NCBI GenBank assembly: GCA_937915885.1
Contig: CALGGP010000149.1
Coordinates: 1 to 10,931 of the forward strand
Length of the DNA stretch: 10,931 nt
Direction of reading: 5' to 3'
Source of the DNA: an uncultured Selenomonadales bacterium
GTDB taxonomy: Bacteria > Bacillota > Negativicutes > Selenomonadales > Selenomonadaceae
The position numbers were made by a program, and so were the translations under genes. This document shows positions 1-6,969 of the stretch, one piece after another. The notes under the pieces are model-generated. The model was not told the DNA's origin. It searched no databases and saw nothing but the letters and a program-made list of their open reading frames with translations. Within the stretch, counting starts at the first letter, position 1; every line of letters begins with the position of its first letter.

Positions 1-19
1 GGCGGCGCCCGTTATTCTC

Positions 20-28
20 ATTATATCA
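20..28 (-). promoter_or_regulatory. Possible leftward extended -10 element
   Basis: Read on the minus strand this is TGATATAAT, a perfect extended -10 (TGnTATAAT). The same nine bases occur at 9613-9621 upstream of the coiled-coil gene, and a one-base variant occurs at 10919-10927 upstream of mtlD. It points out of the window, which would fit a divergent gene to the left. No -35 is evident. The stretch is AT-rich, so chance is possible, and the forward strand could instead carry a weak promoter for thiN. Confidence 0.25.
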
Positions 29-51
29 TAAAACAATTGGAGTGAAAGGCT

Positions 52-750
52 TTGCATGAAATTATCCGCCTGCCGCAATTAAAAATTTTTTCGTCCGCGC
101 CGACGCCTTTAAAAAAATTCCTGCTCGTCGTCGGCGGACGCCCTCCGACCGTCGAGTTCCTTAAAAAAATTTCCTCGACCGTCGATCACATCATCGCCGT
201 CGACCGCGGCATCGACGCTTGCCTTCAATCCGATGTGATCCCCGAACTTCTGATCGGCGACCTCGACTCCGCGCGGAGCGATTCAATTGATTGGGCGCGC
301 TCAAAAAATATTCCGATCGATCGTCACCCCGTCGATAAAGATTTTACCGATCTGCAGTTGGCTCTTCATAAAATCAAATCGATCGAGCGGAGCGCGGCGA
401 TTGTCACCGGCGCCTTCGGCGGACGCCTCGATCATCTTTACGCCAATCTCTTTACTTGCGCTCATTCGACCGTCCGAACCGTCCTCGCCGATCAATCCGA
501 AATAATTTTTTTCGTCCGTCCCGATGCGCCGCTCACTCTCGAGTTCATCAGTCGTCCGTTTGCATTGTCGCTCCTGCCGATCACTGAAGTTTGTCGCGGC
601 GTTTCGATCGACGGCGTTCATTGGTCGCTCGACCGCGCCGATCTTTTTCAATCATTCCCAAATGCAATCAGCAATCGCGTCGAAAATGATCGCGTCAACA
701 TTTCGATCGACGACGGCATTTTGGCAATCGCCCTGTCTTTTGATCGTTGA
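52..750 (+). CDS. thiN: Thiamine pyrophosphokinase (thiamine diphosphokinase)
   Basis: It transfers pyrophosphate from ATP to thiamine to make thiamine diphosphate, in the cytoplasm, as the salvage step of vitamin B1 metabolism. At 232 residues it is close to the usual length of bacterial ThiN (about 210-220). The family motifs appear in order: VVGGRPP (26-32), AVDRG (49-53, equivalent to the A-D-G/R-G nucleotide motif), GDLDS (69-73, metal binding), KDFTD (96-100, catalytic acids) and GAFGGRLDH (120-128). The C-terminal thiamine-binding part has GVHWSL (188-193) and an ISNR (206-209) near the end. The start is TTG at 52, with GGAGTG at 39-44 at good spacing; the ATG at 56 is out of frame. 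The N-terminal 20 residues before the core are slightly longer than usual. No TPP riboswitch can be judged, because only 51 bases of leader are visible. The gene prefers C-ending codons, unlike the next two genes. Confidence 0.93.
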   Translation: MHEIIRLPQLKIFSSAPTPLKKFLLVVGGRPPTVEFLKKISSTVDHIIAVDRGIDACLQSDVIPELLIGDLDSARSDSIDWARSKNIPIDRHPVDKDFTDLQLALHKIKSIERSAAIVTGAFGGRLDHLYANLFTCAHSTVRTVLADQSEIIFFVRPDAPLTLEFISRPFALSLLPITEVCRGVSIDGVHWSLDRADLFQSFPNAISNRVENDRVNISIDDGILAIALSFDR

Positions 751-814
751 CGGCAGGAACGCGCGCGTTTTTCTCGAATTTACCACAATAAAATTTTGAC
801 GGGAGGCGCGCATC

Positions 815-2539
815 TTGAGCCGATTTTCCATCACCCAAAAACTGATTTTTGCCTTCGGAGGAGTCTTTATCGCATTTTCCCTCTTCGGTTTATTTATTTG
901 GTACTCGTTCGCCGATCTCAGCAGCGAGGGCACCAACGTCCGCGATTGGGTGACGACTTCCGTCACGGTCGCCGGCATCAATCAAAATCTCGAGGAAGTT
1001 CAACACGCAGTCCAAATGCGCATGCTCGCCGACGCGCCCCGTTGGAAGACCAATCAGGATAACAGCATCAACGGCATCGACGCGGCGTTTGCGGATTATC
1101 AGAAGGCGCTCAACAATGCGGTCTACGACGACGAGGCGGAGCGTCAACAGGATCAACAGACGCTCGACAACGAATTAAAATGTTGGCAGGCTTATAAAAC
1201 ACAGATTGCGCAATTCGATCGACTGATGGCGGCGAACGATCGGACGGGCGCGCAAACGTTGTTGGTCGGCGATTTGGAGACGGCGTTCGAGGCGATCGAG
1301 CGGGCAATGGAACTCGATTTGAGAGAGTGCTCGAGCGGGCTGATGGGAGCGGTCGAGGAATCGGAAGAGATGTTCGCCAATTTCGAGCATCTGATCCACG
1401 TGATCGGGATCGTGATCGCGGTGATCCTGTTGCTGATCGTTTTGATCGTGACGGTGCTGATACAAAACATCAAAAGTTCCGTGGCGCAAATCGTGCGCGT
1501 GACGGAGCGCGTTGCTACGGGCGATTTCTCGCATGACATCGAAATAAATTCCAATGACGAGTTCGGGACGATCCTCGAGCAATTCAACATAGTCATTCAA
1601 CACATGCGCAAGGCGCTCGGCGACGTGCAGATTACTTCGCAGCAGGTATCGGTGAGCGTCGACAAAATGAAGTCGAGCGTGACGAAGACGGGCGACCTGA
1701 TTCAGAACGTGGCAATGGCGGTGACGGCGGCGTCGGACAACACGACGGAGCAGGAGAATTTGATCAACGAGACCGAAGGACGAGTGCGGGCGATGGAGCA
1801 GGGCGTTGACCGATCGATCACGGCGATGAAGGCGGGGCTCGAGAGCGTCGAGGAGACGGCGAAACACGCGGCGGTGGGCAACAAACTGGCGGCAGAAACG
1901 GTCGAGCACATGAACGAGATCGCAAAATCGGTGGCGGAGTCGACGCGAATTGTCCAAGAGTTGGGCGATCAATCGAAAGAGATCGGCTCGATAGTCGAAA
2001 CGATCAGCGCGATAGCCGAGCAGACAAACTTACTGGCGCTGAACGCGGCGATAGAGGCGGCACGCGCGGGCGAACACGGACGGGGCTTTGCGGTGGTCGC
2101 CGACGAGGTAAGAAAACTGGCGGAGGGTTCTCAACAGTCGGTGCAGAAGATCGGAAGCATCATCGGCACGTTGCAGAGCATGACGGAAAAAGCGGTCGAC
2201 AACATGCAGGCGGGGCATGAGCTGGTGCAGAGGGGACGTAGCAACGTCGAGGCGACGGGCAATTCGTTCAATGAGATCGTGAATATGATCAAAGTCGCGG
2301 CGGAAAATTCGACGCAGGTGATGAACATCATCAGCGGGTTGCGCAAACCGATTGAGGACATCGTAAGTCGGTCGGGGCGGATATCGGAGATGTCGATCGA
2401 GGTTGCGAAAAAAATGGAGGCGATCTCCGTGGCGACGGCGGAGCAGGCGGAAAATATTGTTGAGATATCGGAGGACAGCGGCGTGCTGACAAACATGTCG
2501 GAGAACATGCGCGACACGGTCAACGAGTTCAACATTTGA
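815..2539 (+). CDS. Methyl-accepting chemotaxis protein
   Basis: This is a membrane chemoreceptor that passes a ligand signal to CheA/CheW and so to the flagellar motor. Seen in the 574 residues: an N-terminal membrane segment (about 10-32); an extracytoplasmic helical domain (about 33-190) with no Cache-like features, most like a four-helix-bundle sensor; a second membrane segment (about 193-216, ending VTVLIQNIK); a HAMP linker (about 217-270, with ATGDFSHDI); and a long cytoplasmic signalling helix hairpin. The strongly conserved tip runs EQTNLLALNAAIEAARAGE (402-420) and continues through GRGFAVVADEVRKLAEGS. No C-terminal CheR-binding pentapeptide is present. The start is TTG at 815, with GGGAGG at 801-806. 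It lies 64 nt after thiN and about 12-15 nt before the ABC gene, so it may share a transcript with both. The ligand is unknown. The family call is certain; the sensor class is tentative. Confidence 0.97.
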   Translation: MSRFSITQKLIFAFGGVFIAFSLFGLFIWYSFADLSSEGTNVRDWVTTSVTVAGINQNLEEVQHAVQMRMLADAPRWKTNQDNSINGIDAAFADYQKALNNAVYDDEAERQQDQQTLDNELKCWQAYKTQIAQFDRLMAANDRTGAQTLLVGDLETAFEAIERAMELDLRECSSGLMGAVEESEEMFANFEHLIHVIGIVIAVILLLIVLIVTVLIQNIKSSVAQIVRVTERVATGDFSHDIEINSNDEFGTILEQFNIVIQHMRKALGDVQITSQQVSVSVDKMKSSVTKTGDLIQNVAMAVTAASDNTTEQENLINETEGRVRAMEQGVDRSITAMKAGLESVEETAKHAAVGNKLAAETVEHMNEIAKSVAESTRIVQELGDQSKEIGSIVETISAIAEQTNLLALNAAIEAARAGEHGRGFAVVADEVRKLAEGSQQSVQKIGSIIGTLQSMTEKAVDNMQAGHELVQRGRSNVEATGNSFNEIVNMIKVAAENSTQVMNIISGLRKPIEDIVSRSGRISEMSIEVAKKMEAISVATAEQAENIVEISEDSGVLTNMSENMRDTVNEFNI

Positions 2540-2554
2540 TAGAGAGGCGATTTG

Positions 2555-3610
2555 ATGATAGAGATAAAAAATTTGACGTTGCGGCTTGGGACGCGGACGA
2601 TTTTCGACGGGCTCAACTTCCGCGCGGAGGTCGGCGACAAGATCGGGATCATAGGCGGGGAGGGCGCGGGCAAATCGACGTTGCTCGATCTGATCGCGGG
2701 GCGTGTGCTGCCGACGGAGGGGCAATTGCAAGTCGACGGCAAGGTCGTGACGATCAATCGGGATATCTATGCGGATTTCTCGGAGATCAGCCTGGCGGAG
2801 ATGTCGGCGGCGGAAAAATTCAAGCTGGCGCTCAACAACGCGCTGGACGATCAAATTCCGTCGTCGGAAAAAATCTTATTGCTCGACGAGCCGACGAAAA
2901 ATCTCGACAGTGACGATGTCGATTGGTTGATCGAATTGTTGAAGCGCAAGCCGCATCTGACGGTGATAGTGGCGAGCAACGATCGATATTTTTTGAAGCG
3001 TGCGTGCACGCGGACGGTGACGTTGGGGGCGTCCGACGGCGAGGAGCTGATATTGATCAGCGAATCGGAGCATAAGGTGGCGTCGGACGAGCCGATCATC
3101 AGCGTCGAAAAATTATTGAAGGTGGTCGACGGTGAGCCGGTATTTCAGCGGGTGAGTTTCACGGTACGGCGCGGTCAGAAGATCGCGTTCGTGGGCAAAA
3201 ACGAGATCGGCAAGTCGAAACTGATCAAAGCGCTCGGCGCGGACATTCCGATCAACAAAGGGAAAATAAAATTTGCATCGGGCGTGCGGCGGGCGTATAT
3301 GCCGCGTGTGTTTTCGAGCGGGGCGGCGAAAGCGGAGCTGTTCAAGCTGAAGACGAGCGGGGCGGATTTATTGATAATGGACAGTCCGACGAGTTGTCTG
3401 GATCTGCCGACGATCAAAGCGCTTGAGCGTGCGCTGATCGAGTTCGACGGGACGGTGATATTTTCCGACAGCGATCGGGAATTTATCCAAGCGATAGCGA
3501 ATCGGATAATCGACGTGACGCCGGACGGGATAGTGGATCGGCTGACGACGTATGACGAGTTCTTGAGCAATTACTCGGTGCGTCGGATGGTCGCCGAAAA
3601 ATATCTTTGA
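2555..3610 (+). CDS. Compact degenerate ABC-F-like ATPase (two ABC domains)
   Basis: Two ABC domains sit in one 351-residue soluble chain with no membrane segments, the layout of ABC-F proteins (ribosome-associated or resistance ATPases), but those usually have 500-650 residues. Domain 1 has Walker A GGEGAGKST (34-42), MSAAE (83-87) where LSGGE is expected, Walker B LLLDEPT (108-114), NLD (116-118), and SNDRYFL (141-147) where SHDRYFL is usual. Domain 2 has Walker A GKNEIGKSK (214-222), no recognisable signature, Walker B LLIMDSPT (272-279) with Ser in place of the catalytic Glu, and SDSDREF (304-310) with the switch His lost. YMPRVF (248-253) stands where a Q-loop Gln is expected. Domain 2 is therefore probably non-hydrolytic and domain 1 impaired. 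The start is ATG 2555, 7 nt after AGAGAGG; TTG 2552 is in frame but too close to the site. The gene follows the chemoreceptor closely. A role is not evident; a nucleotide-dependent binding protein is possible. Confidence 0.8.
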   Translation: MIEIKNLTLRLGTRTIFDGLNFRAEVGDKIGIIGGEGAGKSTLLDLIAGRVLPTEGQLQVDGKVVTINRDIYADFSEISLAEMSAAEKFKLALNNALDDQIPSSEKILLLDEPTKNLDSDDVDWLIELLKRKPHLTVIVASNDRYFLKRACTRTVTLGASDGEELILISESEHKVASDEPIISVEKLLKVVDGEPVFQRVSFTVRRGQKIAFVGKNEIGKSKLIKALGADIPINKGKIKFASGVRRAYMPRVFSSGAAKAELFKLKTSGADLLIMDSPTSCLDLPTIKALERALIEFDGTVIFSDSDREFIQAIANRIIDVTPDGIVDRLTTYDEFLSNYSVRRMVAEKYL

Positions 3611-3645
3611 GTCCGCGCGGGACGACGGGCATGAGGCGACGTAGG

Positions 3646-3843
3646 AAGGGCGCCGCCGTCGCCCCACTCACCACGGTCGGCGCTCAAATGAGGAAGGCAT
3701 GCCCACCCTGCGCCGGCGGCGCCCCCGACTGATTTCGCGGTGCCCATCCCGCTTCGGCGGCGTCCACTTTTTAGCGGCGATCGCTCCGCAGCGGTGGCAT
3801 TCGACGAAGGACGCAGTTGTCGCCCCGCGTCGGCGGCGCCCCC
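3646..3843. repeat. GC-rich repeat cluster (CGGCGGCGCCC units)
   Basis: The 3611-3899 gap holds no convincing gene. Three imperfect direct repeats of about 26-27 bp lie at 3700-3726, 3741-3767 and 3818-3843, with a consensus near TGCCCAyCCyGC followed by a CGGCGGCG core and C-rich end. The core CGGCGGCGCCC is exact at 3714-3724 and 3831-3841. An inverted copy, GGGCGCCGCCG, lies at 3648-3658 and could pair with 3714-3724 as an 11-bp stem. Ten of the eleven bases recur at 1-10 of the window. This looks like a dispersed intergenic repeat family; a terminator or structured RNA is possible but not shown. Confidence 0.5.
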
Positions 3844-3848
3844 TTTTA

Positions 3849-3876
3849 ATTATGAATTACGAATTACGCATTACGA
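3849..3876. repeat. Heptanucleotide tandem repeat (ATTACGA)n
   Basis: Four consecutive 7-base units read ATTATGA, ATTACGA, ATTACGC and ATTACGA, followed by a decayed ATTGCTT. The array is AT-rich, abuts the GC-rich repeat cluster, and ends about 10 bases before the AGGAGGG ribosome binding site of the aldo/keto reductase gene. It therefore lies in that gene's leader or promoter. Short tandem heptamers are known in several bacterial genomes (for example the STRR repeats of cyanobacteria); function is unknown. Confidence 0.7.
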
Positions 3877-3899
3877 ATTGCTTTTAGGAGGGCTGATCA

Positions 3900-5024
3900 A
3901 TGTATTTGGGAGAGCAAATTAAAAAGCTGGGCTTCGGGCTCATGCGCTTGCCGCGTCTCGACGACGGATCGATGGACATTGAGCAGATTAAATCGATGGT
4001 CGATGAGTTTTTGGCGGCGGGCTTCACCTACTTCGACACGGCTTGGGCGTACCCGGGCTCCGAGGACGCAATCCGTCAGGCGCTGGTCGAGCGTTATCCG
4101 CGCGAGAAATTTCAATTGGCGACCAAGAACGCGGCTTGGATCAATTGCAAGACGCGCGACGATGCCATCAATCAATTCAACACTTCGCTCAAACAGACGG
4201 GCGCGGGCTACTTCGACTTCTATCTGCTGCACAATCTTGGCGAGGGGCGCACGAAATTCTTTGAGGACTTCGATATGTGGTCGTTCGTCGCCGACAAAAA
4301 GCGCGAGGGGCTGATCAAACACTACGGCTTTTCATTCCACTCGACGCCCGAGGAGCTCGACGAGATTCTCAACAAACACCCCGAGGCGGAGTTCGTCCAA
4401 CTGCAGATCAACTATGCGGATTGGGAGAATCACGCGATCCAATCGCGCGGCGTCTACGAGGTCGCCCGTCGACACAATAAGCCCGTCGTGATCATGGAGC
4501 CCGTCAAGGGTGGAATGTTGGCGAAGCCGCCCGCGTCGGTCGAAAAAGTTTTAAAGGACGCCGAGCCGGAGTCGTCGTGCGCGTCGTGGGCGATCCGATT
4601 CGCGGCAAGCCTCGACGGATTGATCACGGTGCTGTCGGGCATGTCGACGCTCGAGCAGTTGAGAGACAACGTCGCATTCATGAAAGACTTTAAAGGGCTC
4701 AACGACGCTCAGAAGGCAACGGTCGAGCGGGCGCGCGAGGAGCTGTCGAAAATCCCGATCATTCCGTGCACGACGTGTAATTATTGCGCCAAGGTCTGTC
4801 CGAAAAACATCGGCATCAGCGGGTCGTTCACGGCAATGAATTTCGTGCATCTGTATAATGACGTCGAGCGCGCGAAGCAGCAGGAAAGTTGGCTGGTGAA
4901 GATGCACGGTAAGGCGCCGGCGACGGATTGTATCAAGTGCGGTCAATGCGAAAAAGTTTGTCCGCAACATATTCACATCAGAGACGAGCTCGTCAAGGTC
5001 GCGAAGACATTGCTCGGCGCATGA
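3900..5024 (+). CDS. Aldo/keto reductase with C-terminal 4Fe-4S ferredoxin module
   Basis: This is a predicted cytoplasmic NAD(P)H-dependent oxidoreductase with two added iron-sulfur clusters; the substrate is unknown. In 374 residues the (beta/alpha)8 aldo/keto reductase domain spans about 1-280. The catalytic tetrad can be placed: Asp46 and Tyr51 (FDTAWAYPG), Lys76 (LATK) and His111 (LLHN). The C-terminal part has two cysteine sets, CTTCNYCAKVCP (290-301) and CIKCGQCEKVCP (344-355), each typical of a 4Fe-4S cluster, so electrons may also come from or go to ferredoxin-type partners. This architecture and length are common in anaerobic Bacillota. The start is ATG 3900, 7 nt after a near-perfect AGGAGGG at 3886-3892. 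The acetyltransferase gene follows after 29 nt, so co-transcription is possible, although the functions are not obviously linked. Confidence 0.95.
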   Translation: MYLGEQIKKLGFGLMRLPRLDDGSMDIEQIKSMVDEFLAAGFTYFDTAWAYPGSEDAIRQALVERYPREKFQLATKNAAWINCKTRDDAINQFNTSLKQTGAGYFDFYLLHNLGEGRTKFFEDFDMWSFVADKKREGLIKHYGFSFHSTPEELDEILNKHPEAEFVQLQINYADWENHAIQSRGVYEVARRHNKPVVIMEPVKGGMLAKPPASVEKVLKDAEPESSCASWAIRFAASLDGLITVLSGMSTLEQLRDNVAFMKDFKGLNDAQKATVERAREELSKIPIIPCTTCNYCAKVCPKNIGISGSFTAMNFVHLYNDVERAKQQESWLVKMHGKAPATDCIKCGQCEKVCPQHIHIRDELVKVAKTLLGA

Positions 5025-5053
5025 GAGTTTGAAATATCCAAGGAGGCGCTTTG

Positions 5054-5659
5054 ATGATGATGCGGGACATCGCTTGTTCCAATGTCGGCAGAGAGGCAGC
5101 AGTGAAATTTTTTTGGGACGAGGCAAGTCAGCATAATGCGGTGACATTGGGGGCGGGCTCGTACATCGTCAGCGCGACGTTGGAATTCGGCGGCGGTCGA
5201 CAAAGTCACGTGCTCGTCGGCAATTACACGTCGATTGCGCACAACGTGGTGTTTTTGTCGGGCTACAATCACGACCATCATCGCGCATCGACTTATCCGT
5301 TCGACGATTACATGACGGGCATCGGCGCGACGAAAAATACCTACACCGAGGCGAATCGATATCAGATCATCATCGGCAACGACGTGTGGATCGGTCGCGG
5401 CGCGACAATCATGGGCGGAGTTCGGATCGGCAACGGCGCGGTGATCGGAGCAAACGCGGTCGTCACTCGAGACGTGCCGCCTTATGCCGTGGCGGTCGGA
5501 AGCCCCGCGCGGATCGTCAAGTATCGTTTCGAGCTCGACGTGATCGATCGATTGAACGGGATCAAGTGGTGGTACTGGTCGCGAGCGCAGATTTATGAAC
5601 GATTGCCGTTGATGACAAATCCGCGCGGCTTCGTCGAAAATTTTTCAGCGGCGCGGTAA
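5054..5659 (+). CDS. CatB-type hexapeptide-repeat O-acetyltransferase
   Basis: Predicted acetyl-CoA-dependent O-acetyltransferase of the xenobiotic/CatB (Vat-like) left-handed beta-helix family, usually trimeric and cytoplasmic. The 201 residues match the normal family length. Visible are the family loop GYNHDHHRASTYPF (70-83) with the likely catalytic His73, and hexapeptide coils (107-150, IIIGNDVWIGRGATI onward) ending in the family-typical VGSPARIVKYRF (148-159) and KWWYW (171-175). Next to a glycosyltransferase, the substrate is more likely a surface sugar than a drug; this is inference. The start is ATG 5054, 7 nt after AGGAGG (5041-5046); in-frame TTG 5051 is closer than optimal, and further in-frame ATGs follow at 5057 and 5060. 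The stop lies inside a possible frameshift signal that would extend the protein into the next gene. Confidence 0.9.
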   Translation: MMMRDIACSNVGREAAVKFFWDEASQHNAVTLGAGSYIVSATLEFGGGRQSHVLVGNYTSIAHNVVFLSGYNHDHHRASTYPFDDYMTGIGATKNTYTEANRYQIIIGNDVWIGRGATIMGGVRIGNGAVIGANAVVTRDVPPYAVAVGSPARIVKYRFELDVIDRLNGIKWWYWSRAQIYERLPLMTNPRGFVENFSAAR

Positions 5660-5667
5660 TTCCGCTG
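5638..5667 (+). other. Candidate -1 ribosomal frameshift signal
   Basis: In the acetyltransferase frame the codons GAA AAT TTT contain the heptamer A_AAT_TTT (5638-5644), which fits the X_XXY_YYZ slip-site rule. A -1 slip enters the frame of the downstream glycosyltransferase, which is open from 5599 on. One base later a 6-bp inverted repeat, CAGCGG (5646-5651) with CCGCTG (5662-5667), can form a hairpin whose loop holds the zero-frame TAA stop. A smaller alternative stem, GCGG/CCGC (5653-5656 with 5662-5665), starts 8 nt after the slip site. The slip site followed by structure is suggestive, but the hairpin is weak, and a simple indel in a formerly single gene would look similar. Confidence 0.4.
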
Positions 5668-5685
5668 CACCCGATCGCCAATCAA

Positions 5686-6969
5686 TTGAAGCAATTCAAA
5701 GTGAGCGGCAAAAAAAATTTTTTCATGCCAACGGACTTCGGCGTGCCGAACGCGGTGTATCGACACGTTTTCGAGTGCTATACACAATCGTTTACAAAAT
5801 CGGACAATACGTTGTTGATTTTGGGCTACACGAACGGGCAAACGCCGGAGGATATAAAAGTGTCGGACGACCCGCAAAGCCCTCCGGTGAGACTGATAAA
5901 TTACGAGCGCCTGACGCTGTTGAACGTGTTGAATGTGGCGGACGCGCTCATCACCACGCGCGAGAATGTATCGTCGATATGCGTCGACTACGCAACGGAT
6001 CACGGCGCGGAAATATATTCGGGACTCGACGAAAATGTTTTCGCTCGACCGCCGTTGCGAGAAAAAATTTCGTTCTGCGATTCGGCGCCGTTGTTGACGA
6101 TCGGCATTCCGACCTTCAATCGGCTGAAATATTTGCGGAAGTCGTTAGCGGCAATTTGTGAAGCGGTCGGCAACGATCGACGGGTTGAAATTTTAGTGAG
6201 CGACAACGATTCGACGGATCGGACGGCGGAGTTTGTGCGCGCGGCTCAACATCACTACTCGAATTTGATCTATCGGAAGAACGAGGAAAATATCGGCGGC
6301 AATCGAAATTTCATGAAGGTGTACTCGGAGGCGCGCGGTCGATACGTGATGGCGATCGGCGACGACGATTATTTGAAGGTCGAGACGATCAATCGATTAC
6401 TCGAGCTGATCGAGACCGGCGCCAATCAAAGTCTAATTTTGATGCGCAATGTCAACACCGAAGATTTTACAGTGATCGAAGGCAGCGGAACGGTCGAGTA
6501 CATGAGGCAGGCGTCGTTCTGGACGACGTATATATCGGGGATCGTTTTCGAGAAGGCGGCGTTCGATGAGATTGCCGCCCCGGATAAATATGACGGCACG
6601 GGACTCGATCAGGTGTACTTGCAGTTGAGCGTGCTCAAAAGACATCCGAAGTTCCGAGTGATGTTCGGGCGGATATTGAGAGAGGGCTCGAGTGCGCATT
6701 TACCGCGCGGATATAATTATGCGGAGGTCTTCATCAAAAATTATTTCGACATAGTGAAGGCGGAGGCGGGGTTGCCGCGCGAAGATTTTGCTCGAGAGAA
6801 ATTGCGGGTGCTGAATGAGATGCTGCTGCCGTGGTTTACGGCGATTGCCAACGGTGGCATTCAACTATCGCTAGACGGCTTGCCTGAAATATTCGAGCGA
6901 TATTACGGCAGCGAAACGTATTATGATAAAGCCGTCGAACAAATAAAACGGCTCGGCATCCTCAAATAA
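5686..6969 (+). CDS. Family 2 glycosyltransferase with uncharacterised N-terminal domain
   Basis: Predicted sugar transferase using a nucleotide-sugar donor, probably for a surface glycan; donor and acceptor cannot be read. Counting from TTG 5686 (427 residues), the GT-A fold begins at about 135 with LLTIGIPTFNR (136-146), has SDNDSTD (172-178) in the donor site, and the metal-binding acidic cluster IGDDDYL (224-230). The C-terminal part (about 300-427) is variable and acceptor-side. Residues 1-133 form a separate segment I do not recognise, with FFMPTDFG (12-19), GYTNGQTPEDI (47-57) and ALITTRENVSSICVDYATDHG (87-107). Unlike its neighbours it has no Shine-Dalgarno site before TTG 5686 or before in-frame GTG 5701 and ATG 5725. 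The frame is open back to 5599 and reads plausibly as protein (AVIPLHPIANQ just upstream of the TTG), so the true start is uncertain and a -1 frameshift fusion to the acetyltransferase is possible. There are no membrane segments. Confidence 0.85.
   Translation: MKQFKVSGKKNFFMPTDFGVPNAVYRHVFECYTQSFTKSDNTLLILGYTNGQTPEDIKVSDDPQSPPVRLINYERLTLLNVLNVADALITTRENVSSICVDYATDHGAEIYSGLDENVFARPPLREKISFCDSAPLLTIGIPTFNRLKYLRKSLAAICEAVGNDRRVEILVSDNDSTDRTAEFVRAAQHHYSNLIYRKNEENIGGNRNFMKVYSEARGRYVMAIGDDDYLKVETINRLLELIETGANQSLILMRNVNTEDFTVIEGSGTVEYMRQASFWTTYISGIVFEKAAFDEIAAPDKYDGTGLDQVYLQLSVLKRHPKFRVMFGRILREGSSAHLPRGYNYAEVFIKNYFDIVKAEAGLPREDFAREKLRVLNEMLLPWFTAIANGGIQLSLDGLPEIFERYYGSETYYDKAVEQIKRLGILK

Noticed and set aside
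758..772. Palindrome AACGCGCGCGTT followed by T residues after thiN, as a possible terminator.
   Set aside because: The stem is only about four pairs with a four-base loop, and the next gene follows closely; too weak to call.
789..794. TAAAAT as a -10 box before the chemoreceptor.
   Set aside because: There is no -35 or TG extension, and it lies within 20 bases of the start codon in an AT-rich patch.
2552..2554. TTG 2552 as start of the ABC gene (and likewise TTG 5051 for the acetyltransferase).
   Set aside because: Both are only about 4 bases from the ribosome binding site. The ATG directly after each gives the usual 7-base spacing.
1175..2854. Long open frames on the minus strand opposite the chemoreceptor and ABC genes (over 260 codons each).
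   Set aside because: They are rich in Arg and His, lack domains and ribosome binding sites, and lie opposite certain genes. The strong codon bias of the real genes keeps the antisense frames open.
3777..3784. GCGATCGC octamer, as in the HIP1 repeat of cyanobacteria.
   Set aside because: It is a single copy in a region where CGATCG words are common anyway, and nothing else in the window points to a cyanobacterium.
3699..3922. Small plus-strand open frames in the repeat region.
   Set aside because: They are made of the GC-rich repeats (Arg/Pro-rich), have no ribosome binding site and run into the heptamer array.
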